Source: Microtetraspora sp. NBRC 13810 | GTDB lineage: Bacteria; Actinomycetota; Actinomycetes; Streptosporangiales; Streptosporangiaceae | Reading direction: 5' to 3' | Assembly (NCBI RefSeq): GCF_030268685.1 | Contig: NZ_BSRQ01000004.1 | Span: 1 to 64,000 of the forward strand | Length of the DNA stretch: 64,000 nt | In this document: one piece after another, positions 14,372 through 23,432 of the stretch | Numbering within the stretch: position 1 is the first letter of the stretch | How the letters are laid out: every line of letters begins with the position of its first letter | Program-made: the position numbers and the translations under genes | The notes under the pieces: generated by a model | Told to the model about the DNA's origin: nothing | What the model saw: the letters and a program-made list of their open reading frames with translations, nothing else | The model's database searches: none

Positions 14372-15343
14372 GTGAACGAGGTCGACTTACGGCACAACCT
14401 GATCGCCCCTCAAGCGGAGGCCATTGCAGGGGGCCGGCACGAAATCGGTGACACGGGCTTCGCGGGGGACGACGACCACGGGCTCGCTCTCGCCTCCTAT
14501 GAGCGTGAGACGCAGTTCGGTCCCCTGCGCGTGGCGATGAGGAGTTTCCAGCCGCTGCGGCTCTGGCGAGCTTCGGAGAACCCCGCGATGCCCGAGGACC
14601 GCGAGACCTACCAACTCCTGGTGCCCCTGGCGGGAACGCTGAACGCCCTGTGGGACGACAGGCAGGCCACCTCGGGTGTCGGCAGTCTGGTCGTGCACGA
14701 CATGTCGCGACTGGTGGCGTGCGAGTTCCGGACACGAGATCTCGGCACCGACTTCCGGACGGCGCTCGTCACGGTCCCGAGATCTTTGCTCCCGCTGCCC
14801 GGCGGGCACATCGATCGGATGCTCGGCAACCGTATTGCGGCCTGCGAGGGAGTGGGCGCCCTGCTCGCCGGCTTCGTCACCAACCTCGCCCGCACGCCGG
14901 ACGCCTACCGGCCCTCCGACGGCCCGCGCCTGGGCATGGTGCTCCTGGACCTGATCTCCGCGCTGGTCGCCCGGACAGTCGACGACTCCTGCAAAGTGCC
15001 AACCCACCGGGAGGCACTGACACTGCGCATCAAGGCGTTCATTCAGCAGCACCTGCGCGAACCGGACCTGACTCCCCGTGCGCTCGCCGTCGAGCACAAC
15101 ATCTCCACGAGCTACCTGCACCGGCTCTTCCAGGACCAGGACACCACCGTCTCGGGTTACGTCCGGGCCGAGCGTCTCCACCGCGCCCGCCGCGACCTGG
15201 CCGATCCCGCGCTGCGCGATGTTCCCATCCACAGCATCGCCGCCAAGTGGGGCTTCTCCCAGGCGGCCGAGTTCAGCCGTGCGTTCCGCAACGCGTTCGG
15301 CTTTCCGCCCCGGGAGTTCCGGCGTGAGGCGCTGCGCACCTGA
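14372..15343 (+). CDS. AraC-family transcriptional activator
   Basis: A 323-residue regulator. The N-terminal half is an AraC-binding-domain-like sensor (TYQLLVPLAGTLNALWDDRQ in the region that usually reads Y-x-x-x-x-x-x-G). The C-terminal 100 residues hold two HTHs: PRALAVEHNISTSYLHRLFQ, then IHSIAAKWGFSQAAEFSRAF closing with FRNAFGFPPREFRR, the family stamp. GTG 14372 follows GAGGGGCAGG. It lies behind a terminator, so it is likely its own unit. Target genes cannot be told. Confidence 0.85.
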   Translation: MNEVDLRHNLIAPQAEAIAGGRHEIGDTGFAGDDDHGLALASYERETQFGPLRVAMRSFQPLRLWRASENPAMPEDRETYQLLVPLAGTLNALWDDRQATSGVGSLVVHDMSRLVACEFRTRDLGTDFRTALVTVPRSLLPLPGGHIDRMLGNRIAACEGVGALLAGFVTNLARTPDAYRPSDGPRLGMVLLDLISALVARTVDDSCKVPTHREALTLRIKAFIQQHLREPDLTPRALAVEHNISTSYLHRLFQDQDTTVSGYVRAERLHRARRDLADPALRDVPIHSIAAKWGFSQAAEFSRAFRNAFGFPPREFRREALRT

Positions 15344-15359
15344 GAACCGGGCCGCGCCG

Positions 15360-16001
15360 CTACTCATCGGAGGACACCAATCCTGAGCGGTAGGCATGGA
15401 TCGCGGCTTGGACACGGGTACGCACGCCGATCTTGGACAGGACGCGCGACACGTGGATCTTGACCGTGCCGGCGGCGATGCGCAGTTCCCCGGCGATCTC
15501 CGCGTTGGACCGGCCCAACGCGACCAGGCGGAGGACCTCCGTTTCCCGGACCGTCAGCTCCGGAGCATCGCCCCGTACCGGTGGGGTGGCGAAGCGACGC
15601 ACCAGCCTGCGCGTGACCTGCGGGTCGATCAGTCCTTGGCCACGGTGGGCCGCACGGACGGCCGTGAGGTAGAGGTCGGTGTCACCGTCCTTCAGCAGGA
15701 AGCCCACCGCGCCCGCCTCTAGCGCCCCGAACAGGTACTCGTCGGTGTCGAACGTGGTCAGCGCGATGACGGGCACGTTCGGGGCGCAGGACAGTAACCG
15801 GCGGATCGCGGTGATTCCGTCGGTTCCTGGCATCCGGATGTCGGTGAGGATCACATCCGGTCGAAGCTCGCGCGCCATGTCGACCAGCTCGGCTCCGTCG
15901 CGCGCGGCGCCGAGGAACGCGATCTCGGGATCATCGCTGAGGAGCAGTCGCAGGCCCTCCCGGGCGAGATGCTGGTCGTCGGCGATCAGGAGGCGGATCA
16001 T
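15360..16001 (-). CDS. NarL/LuxR-type response regulator
   Basis: A 213-residue regulator. The receiver domain has the acidic pair in LIADDQ, phospho-Asp in DVILTDIRMPG, Thr in ALTTFDTDE and Lys in FLLKDGD. The C-terminal LuxR HTH reads LTVRETEVLRLVALGRSNAE then IAGELRIAAGTVKIHVSRVL. It overlaps the histidine kinase gene by 4 bp, so the pair forms one operon and one signalling system. Signal and regulon are unknown; such pairs in actinomycetes often control export or antibiotic genes. Confidence 0.9.
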   Translation of the reverse strand: MIRLLIADDQHLAREGLRLLLSDDPEIAFLGAARDGAELVDMARELRPDVILTDIRMPGTDGITAIRRLLSCAPNVPVIALTTFDTDEYLFGALEAGAVGFLLKDGDTDLYLTAVRAAHRGQGLIDPQVTRRLVRRFATPPVRGDAPELTVRETEVLRLVALGRSNAEIAGELRIAAGTVKIHVSRVLSKIGVRTRVQAAIHAYRSGLVSSDE

Positions 16002-17335
16002 CGGGTCGCCCGGGAGGCGGGACGGTGGTCCACGAGAGCAGCCTGGGAGGCGGCCTCGCCGCTGCGGGACTTCCCCGCCCGCGCCGCCATGGGCCATTCC
16101 TCCGACGGGTCCGGCGAGCCTGGGGGCAGGTCGACGCGTACCCTCCAGCCGCCTTTCCCGTTCGGGCCGGCGTGGCAACGTCCGCCGAACGCCTTCACGC
16201 GTTCGCGCATCCCCGCCAGGCCGCGGCCCTCCCTGTGCATGCGGCCGTGGCCCGTGTCGTGGCCGGGCGGGACCCGAGGCGGACCGGGATCCTCGACGGT
16301 GACGGCGATCCGCCCACCCGCCGCGCGGACCTTGACCGTGGCCGAGCCGGCCGCGGAATGCCTCGCCGTGTTGGTCAGCGCCTCCTGGACGATCCGGTAG
16401 ACACAGAGTTCGGTCTCGGCGCTGAGGGTGCTGTCGAGGTATGGGTCGATGTCGAGGGCGACCGCCAGTTCCGGCCCGCCGCTGCGCGCTGCGAGGGTGG
16501 CCAGGTCGGCGATTCCTGGCCCTTGCACCTCGTTCTCCGTGTCCGACCGCACCAGTGTCGCCAGCATCGCCCGGATCTCGGCCAGCGCCTCGGCCGACAG
16601 GCCGGCGATCCCGTCCAGCGCGCGGTCCGCTTCGGCATCGCGACCGCCCAGCGCCCGTCGCGCGCCGACCGCCTGCAACCGAATCGCACTGAGGTGGTGG
16701 CCGACGATGTCGTGGACGTCCCGGGCGATCCGCGCCGCCTCCTGCGCACGCGCCCGCTCCTCCCGGGCGCGTTGCAGTCGCCGGGCCTGCGCGGCTCGGT
16801 CGGCCCGCAACCGCAGGGCGTACCCGGCCGCGACCGGCGCCGCCCCGGCCACCGCGTAGACGGACACGGCCGCCAGGCCCGGGGTGGCCCCGCTCTGAAG
16901 TCCCAGCGCCGCAGCCCAGGCGATGGAGCCGGCCAGAAGAGCCGACCGCAGCCGGTGGCGATGATAGGCGGCCGACGCGACGGTCAGGCCCAGTACCCAG
17001 ATCCCGTCCTCGCTTTCGAGCGCCAGGCTTGCCGCCAGCACCACCGCCGCCGAGGCGGCGACCGCGGTCAGCGGCAGTCGCCGGCGCACGGCCAGCGGGG
17101 CGCACGCGGCGAAGATCGGGACCGCCCACGTTGCCACCGCGCCCGCGTCGGTGATCTCTGGCGGGTACCCGCGTGCCCATCCCTCCAATGCCGAGACCAG
17201 CAGCGTGAGGGCCGCCGCGATGCCTGCGAGCAGGGCGTCGCGGCCCGTGGCCGGGATCCGCCGCCAGGAGGCGGCCGGGCTCCGGAAGGGCAAGGACCAC
17301 AGGGCCGGTGCTCTTGTCACAGCGACCAGTATCAC
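15998..17335 (-). CDS. Sensor histidine kinase (HisKA_3 type)
   Basis: A 445-residue membrane kinase. Hydrophobic segments in the first about 170 residues form a small membrane sensor. A coiled linker (RLQRAREERARAQEAARIA) leads to the phospho-acceptor site RDVHDIVGHHLSAIRLQ. The ATPase domain has the N box YRIVQEALTNTARHSAA and a G box at GRGLAGMRERV. The tail is extended (about 30 extra residues). The start is uncertain: GTG 17335 or GTG 17320 both precede the first helix; the open frame continues to 17491 without family resemblance. Confidence 0.85.
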   Translation of the reverse strand: MILVAVTRAPALWSLPFRSPAASWRRIPATGRDALLAGIAAALTLLVSALEGWARGYPPEITDAGAVATWAVPIFAACAPLAVRRRLPLTAVAASAAVVLAASLALESEDGIWVLGLTVASAAYHRHRLRSALLAGSIAWAAALGLQSGATPGLAAVSVYAVAGAAPVAAGYALRLRADRAAQARRLQRAREERARAQEAARIARDVHDIVGHHLSAIRLQAVGARRALGGRDAEADRALDGIAGLSAEALAEIRAMLATLVRSDTENEVQGPGIADLATLAARSGGPELAVALDIDPYLDSTLSAETELCVYRIVQEALTNTARHSAAGSATVKVRAAGGRIAVTVEDPGPPRVPPGHDTGHGRMHREGRGLAGMRERVKAFGGRCHAGPNGKGGWRVRVDLPPGSPDPSEEWPMAARAGKSRSGEAASQAALVDHRPASRATR

Positions 17336-17783
17336 GCCGGCCCTGCCGGGCAAGTGGTGCTGGGCCTGACGGCCGGCTCGTACTCGTTGCGGTCCGCGGG
17401 AGCGGCGAGGGCGGGTCCCGTCGCGCACGATGTCAGGGGGAGGTGTTCGCCGCTCTGCCCGCCGCGCGGATTCCGGTCTTGGCCGGGTCATCGGAGATCC
17501 TCACAGCAAGGGTTCTCGGCAAGCGCCGCTGATGCCCTCACACGCTAGGCGGCACCACCCCACTGCCACATCTGCCGAAAGGCCTACTTCTGCAGGCGAG
17601 CAGACCGTCGCCCCGCTCACAGGCCGGGTGCAACGGCGCAGGTCTGAGGATGACCATCGCGTGGAGTGTGCTGGTGCTGGGCGCATTGGCCGTCGCCGGG
17701 GGGCGGGCCTGCCGGACGCCGGCCGCTACTTCGCGGTCGGCGTCCTGGCTGGGACCGTCGGGTTCGGTTTCCGGGCCGGAGCC
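17336..17783. other. Intergenic region with a possible membrane-protein remnant
   Basis: No intact gene. On the plus strand from 17650 the frame reads WSVLVLGALAVAGG, and after a frame slip GLPDAGRYFAVGVLAGTVGF then GFRAGAS. This looks like two membrane helices of a small lost protein. It stops against the dienelactone-hydrolase gene on the other strand. Remnant status is an inference from hydrophobicity only. Confidence 0.3.
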
Positions 17784-18527
17784 TCAGCTGTCGGCCAGGG
17801 TGCGGTCGAGGAGGGGGAGCAGACGGTCCCAGTGGCGCTGTAGTGCCGAGGGGTTGAAGGCTTCGGTGTCGGACATGGTGAAGCCGTGGACGGTGCCGGG
17901 GTAGATCTCGGTGGTGTGGCCGAGCCCCGCGGCGTCCAGGGCTTGGTTGAGCTCGGTGATGGCCTCGGACGGAATGTCGTCGGAGAGGCCGAGGTGGACT
18001 TGGGCGGTGAGCTGGGGGATGAGGAGGTGCGGGCTGTGGGGCGCGTCGGTCACCACGAAGCCCGGGTGGAATCCGGCGACGGCGGCCACCTGGCCGGGGT
18101 AGGCCGCTGCGGTGCGCAGCGCCAGGGCGGCGCCGATGCAGTAGCCGATCACGGCGACCGGTCCGGCGCTGACCTCGGACCGGGTGGTGAGGAACCTGAG
18201 GTAGGCGTCGGCGTCGTGCGGGACCCGTTCGGCGGTGTCCTTGAGCAAGGGCATCAACTGGGCGACGACCGCGGGCCGGATCTCTTCTCCGATGTACTCG
18301 GGGAGTTCGATCACCGGTGCCGGGCCGTGCCGGTAGTAGAGGTTGGGGACGAGCACGTAGTACCCGTGTCCGGCCAGTTCGCGGGCCATCTCCTTCAGCA
18401 CGGGCCGCACGCCGAAGGCGTCCGTGTACAGCAGCACCCCCGGGTGCCGTTCGTCATCGTCGGGGAAGGCGGCGAAAGCGTCGGCCTGGCCGTCCGTGGT
18501 GGGAATCTGCAGAGTCCTGGTGGGCAT
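17784..18527 (-). CDS. Dienelactone hydrolase family protein
   Basis: A 247-residue alpha/beta hydrolase. The nucleophile is Cys in AVIGYCIGAALALR (G-Y-C-x-G, the dienelactone-hydrolase elbow). An acidic residue and the closing His in PGTVHGFTMSD complete the triad. ATG 18527 has GGAGAAG upstream. These enzymes open lactone rings in aromatic degradation, but many actinomycete copies are general esterases. It is a single gene with its own promoter; no catechol-pathway genes are nearby, so the substrate is open. Confidence 0.85.
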   Translation of the reverse strand: MPTRTLQIPTTDGQADAFAAFPDDDERHPGVLLYTDAFGVRPVLKEMARELAGHGYYVLVPNLYYRHGPAPVIELPEYIGEEIRPAVVAQLMPLLKDTAERVPHDADAYLRFLTTRSEVSAGPVAVIGYCIGAALALRTAAAYPGQVAAVAGFHPGFVVTDAPHSPHLLIPQLTAQVHLGLSDDIPSEAITELNQALDAAGLGHTTEIYPGTVHGFTMSDTEAFNPSALQRHWDRLLPLLDRTLADS

Positions 18528-18793
18528 GACTTCTCCGGTCGTGGTCGATGTGAGCCTGTGATCAACACGACGGAGGCGGAGCCCGCGCGGCAGCGCAGGA
18601 TCCGTCGAACGGCGGGCCCGCACCGGCCCGTACGGCGCTCAGAAGAGCACCGGGTCACCAATCCGTGTGTGGCGCAACGCCGTCCCGGTAGTCATCGCCG
18701 CACAGCATAGTCCCACCGGACGACAGCACCACCGGCCGTCTCCCAGCCCCCGTGGTGAGAAGGCGCCGGCGGCCGGTCTCTGCGAGTTCTGCT

Positions 18794-19486
18794 CTACCGG
18801 GAACCCTGGGAGCGCGGCACGACCAGGCCGGTCTCGTAGGCGGTGACGACCGCCTGGGTTCTGTCACGCAGGCCCAGTTTGCCGAGGACCCGGCTCACGT
18901 GCGTCTTCACCGTCTCCTCGGTGACCGTGAGCCGGGTCGCGATCTCCGGGTTGGACAGGCCCTCGGCGATGAGCCGCAGGACCTGGGTCTCCCGGGGGGT
19001 GAGGGCGGCGAGCGCGGCGTCGGCCGAGACGTCCGGCCGGGGACGCAGCCGGGCGAACTCGTCGATGAGGCGGCGGGTGACCGCCGGGGCCAGGAGCGCC
19101 TCGCCGGCGGCGACGACGCGCACCGCGTCGAAGAGGCGTTCGGCGGTGACGTCTTTCAGCAGGAAGCCGCTGGCTCCGGCGCGCAGGGCGTCGAAGACGT
19201 ACTCGTCGAGGTCGAAGGTGGTCAGGATGAGGACGCGCGGGCCGCAGGACGTGGAGCCGGCCAGCCGCCTGGTGGCTTCGATGCCGTCCATGCCCGGCAT
19301 CCGGACGTCCATGAGGACGACGTCGGGGGAGAGCTCGCGGCCGAGCCGCACCGCCTCGGCTCCGTCGGCGGCGGTGCCGACGACGGCGAAGTCCGGCTGG
19401 GTGCCGAGCAGTTCGGCGAAGCCGGTGCGGACCACCAGGTGGTCGTCGGCGACCACGATCCGCACCGCGGGCCCGACGGCGTTCAC
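18794..19486 (-). CDS. NarL/LuxR-type response regulator
   Basis: A 230-residue regulator starting at GTG 19486, which overlaps the kinase stop by 4 bp (GTGA). The receiver shows VVADDH, phospho-Asp in DVVLMDVRMPGMDG, Thr in ILTTFDLDEY and Lys in FLLKDVT. The LuxR HTH is LTPRETQVLRLIAEGLSNPE then IATRLTVTEETVKTHVSRVL. With its kinase it most likely controls the divergent ABC-transporter operon at 20938, whose promoter carries a perfect 20-bp palindrome. Confidence 0.9.
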   Translation of the reverse strand: MNAVGPAVRIVVADDHLVVRTGFAELLGTQPDFAVVGTAADGAEAVRLGRELSPDVVLMDVRMPGMDGIEATRRLAGSTSCGPRVLILTTFDLDEYVFDALRAGASGFLLKDVTAERLFDAVRVVAAGEALLAPAVTRRLIDEFARLRPRPDVSADAALAALTPRETQVLRLIAEGLSNPEIATRLTVTEETVKTHVSRVLGKLGLRDRTQAVVTAYETGLVVPRSQGSR

Positions 19487-20811
19487 GCGGCCCTCTCCCT
19501 CGTCCCGGGCAGGCGGGCCTCGACGAGGAAGCCGCCGCCCGCGGCCGGGCCGGTGCGCAGCTCGCCGCCGACCGCGGCGGCGCGTTCCCGCATGCCGGAC
19601 AGTCCGTGGCCGGTGGCGGGCGACGCGGGCGGGCCGGGCCCGTTGTCGCGGACGAGGAGGCGCAGCGTGTCGCCGGTGTAGTGCAGTTCCACGTCGACGG
19701 CGGCGCCCGGCGCGTGCCGGCGGGCATTGGTGAGCGCCTCCTGCACGATGCGGTAGGCGGCCAGCTCGACACCCGGGTCGAGCGTCACCGGGGAGCCGCG
19801 CAGGATCAGCCGGGTGCCCGTCCCCGAGGCGTCCCGCGAGCCGTCGAGCAGCTCGTTCAGCTCGGCCAGGCTCAGGCCGGGCTGGGGCCGCCGCTCCGCC
19901 GGGCCCGCGGCGCCGGTCTGCGCGTCCTCGCGCAGCACGCCGAGCAGCCGGCGCATCTCCGTCAGCGCGGCCCGCGCGGTGTCGCCTATCGCCGACAGCC
20001 GCTCCGCGCCCGCGGCCGGCATCCCCGGCGTGGCCAGCCGGGCCGTCTCGGCCTGCACGGCGACCATGGAGATGTGGTGCGCGACGACGTCGTGCAACTC
20101 GCGGGCGATGCGGGCGCGTTCGCCGCGCGCCGTGTGCTCCAGCAGGGTGTCGGCGGCGATCCGTCGCGCGGCCGCGGTCTCCGCCGCCTCCTGGCGCGCC
20201 CGCCGGGCGATCCCGGCCAGGGCCGCGGCCGGGGCGAGCGAGGCCAGCAGCAAGGTGAGGAGCCGGGTCTCGCCGCCCGCCGTACCGGCCAGCGCCAGCA
20301 CGGGGAACGGTACGGCGAGGCCGACGGCCAGTCCCGGCGAGCCGTGCCGGCCGAGCCGGTACCCGGCGATCAGCTGGGCGCCCGCGCCCGCCACGGTCAG
20401 CGTCTGGAAGGCGGTGAGGGACAGCAGGGTCGCCGCGGAGACGACCACGGCGGCCACAGCCGGCTGCGTCCACAGCAGCGCGACCGGCAGCGTGGTGGCC
20501 AGGCCCAGCAGACCGGGCACCACGACGCCCCCGGCCGGCGGCACGAACCCGCCCGGGCCGAGCGGCCCGCCCGGCACACCGGACCTGAACACGTATGGCA
20601 GCGGCGTCCCCCGCGCGCGGACGACCGCCTCCACCAGCGCGAACAGCGCCGGCAGCGCCCCCGCCACGACGGGCGCGTACCGAGCCGCGGTGACACGTCG
20701 CCACCTGGCGACCCCGGGCGCGTACCGAGCCGCGGTGACACGTCGCCACCTGGCGACCCCTCTGCCACGGCCCTCCGTCCGCCCGTCCCACGCTCGGTTC
20801 ACGCAGGTCAT
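19483..20811 (-). CDS. Sensor histidine kinase with N-terminal 15-residue duplication
   Basis: A membrane kinase of 442 residues from ATG 20811 (451 if ATG 20838 is used, but that codon lies inside a palindromic operator). Residues VARWRRVTAARYAP near the N terminus occur twice in tandem, reflecting a 45-bp DNA duplication. About five to six membrane segments follow, then the phospho-acceptor RIARELHDVVAHHISMVAVQ, the N box YRIVQEALTNARRHAPG and the G box GHGLSGMRERAAAVGG. It shares an operon with the regulator downstream and faces a three-gene ABC operon, a layout common for drug-responsive export systems. Confidence 0.88.
   Translation of the reverse strand: MTCVNRAWDGRTEGRGRGVARWRRVTAARYAPGVARWRRVTAARYAPVVAGALPALFALVEAVVRARGTPLPYVFRSGVPGGPLGPGGFVPPAGGVVVPGLLGLATTLPVALLWTQPAVAAVVVSAATLLSLTAFQTLTVAGAGAQLIAGYRLGRHGSPGLAVGLAVPFPVLALAGTAGGETRLLTLLLASLAPAAALAGIARRARQEAAETAAARRIAADTLLEHTARGERARIARELHDVVAHHISMVAVQAETARLATPGMPAAGAERLSAIGDTARAALTEMRRLLGVLREDAQTGAAGPAERRPQPGLSLAELNELLDGSRDASGTGTRLILRGSPVTLDPGVELAAYRIVQEALTNARRHAPGAAVDVELHYTGDTLRLLVRDNGPGPPASPATGHGLSGMRERAAAVGGELRTGPAAGGGFLVEARLPGTRERAA
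20671..20760. repeat. Perfect 45-bp tandem duplication
   Basis: Positions 20671-20715 and 20716-20760 are identical. Because 45 is a multiple of three, the reading frame of the kinase is kept and 15 residues are doubled. Zero mismatches imply a recent event. Confidence 0.95.
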
Positions 20812-20835
20812 TGTCGCGGTCGCCGGATGTTCTGG

Positions 20836-20864
20836 CATCCCTCACGTGAGGGATGGGACGTCCC
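20836..20864. promoter_or_regulatory. Perfect 20-bp palindrome plus adjoining 10-bp palindrome
   Basis: CATCCCTCACGTGAGGGATG (20836-20855) is a perfect palindrome, directly joined to GGGACGTCCC (20855-20864). They sit between the divergent kinase and ABC-transporter genes. No T-tract follows and the 20-bp dyad has no loop, so an operator is more likely than a terminator. Confidence 0.7.
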
Positions 20865-20937
20865 TTGTGTCAGCGACGGCGAAGATGGCACCCCGGCGTG
20901 ACGACCGCGTCCGCGCCGCTTCCTAGTCTGCGTCGGT

Positions 20938-21870
20938 ATGGAAGCAACGATCGAAGTGGCCGGGCTGCGCAAGCGGTTCGGCCAGATCACGGCGCTGGAC
21001 GGGATGTCCTTCACCGTGACGCCGGGGCAGGTCACCGGCTTCGTCGGCCCCAACGGGGCGGGCAAGTCGACGACGATGCGGGTGATCCTCGGCCTGGACT
21101 CGGCCGACGAGGGCCATGCCCTGGTCGGCGGGCGGCCGTACCGGAGCCTGCGGCGCCCGCTCAGCCACGTCGGGGCGCTGCTGGACGCCGGGGCGCTGCA
21201 GCCGAGCCGCACCGCCCGTGATCACCTGCTGTGGCTGGCGCACTCCCAGGGCCTGGGGGCCGGACGGGTCGGCGAGGTGATCGAGCAGGTGGGGCTGGGG
21301 AGCGCGGCGCGACGCAGGGCGGGCGGCTTCTCCCTGGGCATGCGGCAGCGGCTCGGGATCGCCGCGGCGCTCCTCGGCGACCCGCCGGTGCTCATGCTCG
21401 ACGAGCCGTTCAACGGCCTGGATCCGGAGGGGATCGTGTGGATGCGCGGATTCCTGCGGTCGCTGGCCGCCGAGGGCCGCGCCGTCCTGGTGTCCAGCCA
21501 TCTGATGAGCGAACTCCAGGACACCGCCGGCCATCTCGTGGTCGCCGGCCGCGGCCGGGTCGTCGCGGACGCCGCCGTGGCCGACCTGATCGCCGCCGCG
21601 TCCGGCGGCCGGATCGCGCTGCGCACCCCGGCCCGGGCGGAGGCGATGACCGCGCTGGCCGGCGCCGGCGCCACCGTGGCCGCCACCGGCCCCGACGCGC
21701 TCACCGTCTCCGGACTGGCGGCCGAGCGCGTCGTCTCACTCCTCAACGCGCGTGCCGTGCCGTTCTCCGAGGTCGCGGCGCACCGGGCGACGCTGGAGGA
21801 GGCACACATGGACCTCACCAGGGACGTGGCGGAGTTCCGCGCCGCCACGGGACGGGAGGCGGCCCGGTGA
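20938..21870 (+). CDS. ABC-2 transporter ATP-binding protein
   Basis: A 310-residue ATPase with Walker A VGPNGAGKSTTM, signature FSLGMRQRLGIAAALL, Walker B PPVLMLDEPFNGLDPEG and the switch His in VSSHLMSE. The about 90-residue C-terminal extension after the core is usual for DrrA/BcrA-type drug exporters. It is followed by two permease genes with GTGA overlaps, so one ATPase serves a heteromeric membrane part. It is likely regulated by the divergent two-component system. Confidence 0.9.
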   Translation: MEATIEVAGLRKRFGQITALDGMSFTVTPGQVTGFVGPNGAGKSTTMRVILGLDSADEGHALVGGRPYRSLRRPLSHVGALLDAGALQPSRTARDHLLWLAHSQGLGAGRVGEVIEQVGLGSAARRRAGGFSLGMRQRLGIAAALLGDPPVLMLDEPFNGLDPEGIVWMRGFLRSLAAEGRAVLVSSHLMSELQDTAGHLVVAGRGRVVADAAVADLIAAASGGRIALRTPARAEAMTALAGAGATVAATGPDALTVSGLAAERVVSLLNARAVPFSEVAAHRATLEEAHMDLTRDVAEFRAATGREAAR

Positions 21871-23432
21871 GCGTCGCCACCGTGTACCGCTCGGGCCTGC
21901 GGGCCGGGCGGGACGGTTTCGCGCAACTGGTGCGCGCGGAGTGGACGAAGTTCCGGACGGTCCGCGGCTGGGTCATCGCCATGACGGCCGCCTCGCTGAT
22001 CATCGTGGCCCTCGGGCTGTCCTACGCGTCGGGCAACCGCTCCACGTGCGGTCAGGGGCCGGTCGAGGTCGCCTGCCCGGCGCCCCCGGTCGGGCCGGAC
22101 GGCGAGGCGGTGACCGACGGGTTCTTCTTCGTGCACCGGCCGCTTCCCGCGGAAGGCGGCATCACCGTCCGGCTGACCTCGCTGACCGGCATCATCACCT
22201 ACCCGCCCCCCGACCACGACAAGATCGTCCCCGGTCTGGTGCCGTGGGCGAAGGCCGGGATCATCGTCAAGGAGAACACCCGGCCCGGCTCGGCGTACGC
22301 CGCCCTGATGGTCACCGCCGGGCACGGCGTGCGGATGCAGTACGACTACACGCACGACATCGCCGGACGGCCGGGCCGGGTGTCGGCGGCCTCCCCGCGC
22401 TGGCTGCGGCTCACCCGCACCGGGGACACGCTCACCGGGTACGAGTCGGCGGACGGCAGGCAGTGGGCGAAGGTCGGCACGGCCCGGCTGGACGGACTGG
22501 CGGCCACGGTGCGGATCGGGTTCTTCGTCACCTCTCCGAGTGATCTGACGGTGAAGCGGTCCGATCTCGGCGGGACGATCGAGCAGGCCAGGTTCACCCA
22601 GGCCACCGGCGTCTTCGACCATGTCAGCGTGCAGGGGACCGCCCCCGGCGAGTGGAGCGGCGGCAACGTGGGCAACGCCGGCACCACCGACTGGGAACGT
22701 CACCACCAGGCGACCGGGGTCCAGGAGTCCGGCGGCACGTTCACCGTGACCGGGCACGGCGACATCGCCCCGCAGACGGACGGCCAGCCCATCGAGCGGC
22801 CGCTCACCGGCGTCCTCATCGGGCTGATCGTGATGGTCGTGGTGGCGGTGACGTCCATGACCGCCGAGTACCGGCGCGGACTGATCCGCACCACCCTGCT
22901 CGCCGACCCGCGGCGCGGCCGGACGCTCGCGGCCAAGGCCGTCGTCATCGGCGCGGTCTCCTTCGCCGCCGGACTGGCCGCCGCCGCGGTCGCGGTCCTG
23001 GCCGGGCGGCCGATCCTGCAGGCCAACGGCAACTACGTGCTCCCCGTGTCCACCTTCACCGAAGTGCGGGTCATCGCCGGCACCGGGGTGCTGGCCGCGC
23101 TCGCCGCCGTCTTCGCCCTCGCCCTCGGCACGCTGTTCCGGCGCGCCGTCGCGGCGGTCATCACCGCCATCGCGCTGATCGTCGTCCCCTACATCCTCGC
23201 GACCGCCTCCGTCCTGCCCGACGGCGCGGCGCAGTGGCTGCTGCGGCTGACCCCGGCCGCCGGATTCGCCATCCAGCAGAGCATCCCGGAGTACGCGCAC
23301 GTGCTCGGCCACTACGTACCGGCCGCCGGCTACTTCCCGCTGGCACCATGGGCGGGCCTCGCCGTGCTCTCCGCGTACACCGCGCTCGCGCTCGGCCTGG
23401 CCGTCGTGCTGCTGCGCCGGAGGGACGGGTGA
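21867..23432 (+). CDS. ABC-2 permease with extracellular DUF1349-like insert
   Basis: A 521-residue permease beginning at GTG 21867. A first membrane helix (WVIAMTAASLIIVALGL) is followed by about 270 exported residues before the next five helices. Within the insert, AGIIVKENTRPGSAYAALMV, LRLTRTGDTLTGYESADGRQ then WAKVG match the DUF1349/concanavalin-like beta-sandwich pattern. The rest (EWTKFRTVRGW at the start, TAEYRRGLIRTTLLADPRR in the middle) is typical of BcrB/ABC-2 permeases. A beta-sandwich on the outer face suggests ligand sensing or cell-wall contact. This fusion is unusual. Confidence 0.85.
   Translation: MSVATVYRSGLRAGRDGFAQLVRAEWTKFRTVRGWVIAMTAASLIIVALGLSYASGNRSTCGQGPVEVACPAPPVGPDGEAVTDGFFFVHRPLPAEGGITVRLTSLTGIITYPPPDHDKIVPGLVPWAKAGIIVKENTRPGSAYAALMVTAGHGVRMQYDYTHDIAGRPGRVSAASPRWLRLTRTGDTLTGYESADGRQWAKVGTARLDGLAATVRIGFFVTSPSDLTVKRSDLGGTIEQARFTQATGVFDHVSVQGTAPGEWSGGNVGNAGTTDWERHHQATGVQESGGTFTVTGHGDIAPQTDGQPIERPLTGVLIGLIVMVVVAVTSMTAEYRRGLIRTTLLADPRRGRTLAAKAVVIGAVSFAAGLAAAAVAVLAGRPILQANGNYVLPVSTFTEVRVIAGTGVLAALAAVFALALGTLFRRAVAAVITAIALIVVPYILATASVLPDGAAQWLLRLTPAAGFAIQQSIPEYAHVLGHYVPAAGYFPLAPWAGLAVLSAYTALALGLAVVLLRRRDG

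Noticed and set aside
17430-17843. Plus-strand 137-residue open frame upstream of the hydrolase
   Set aside because: Crosses the kinase 5' region and the end of the hydrolase gene; only a short hydrophobic part looks real and it is split over two frames.
20836-20855. 20-bp palindrome as a transcription terminator
   Set aside because: It has no loop and no T-run and lies between divergent starts, not behind a gene.
19606-20901. Plus-strand frames of 370-431 residues opposite the histidine kinase
   Set aside because: Shadow frames of the kinase; no start signals and no domain pattern.
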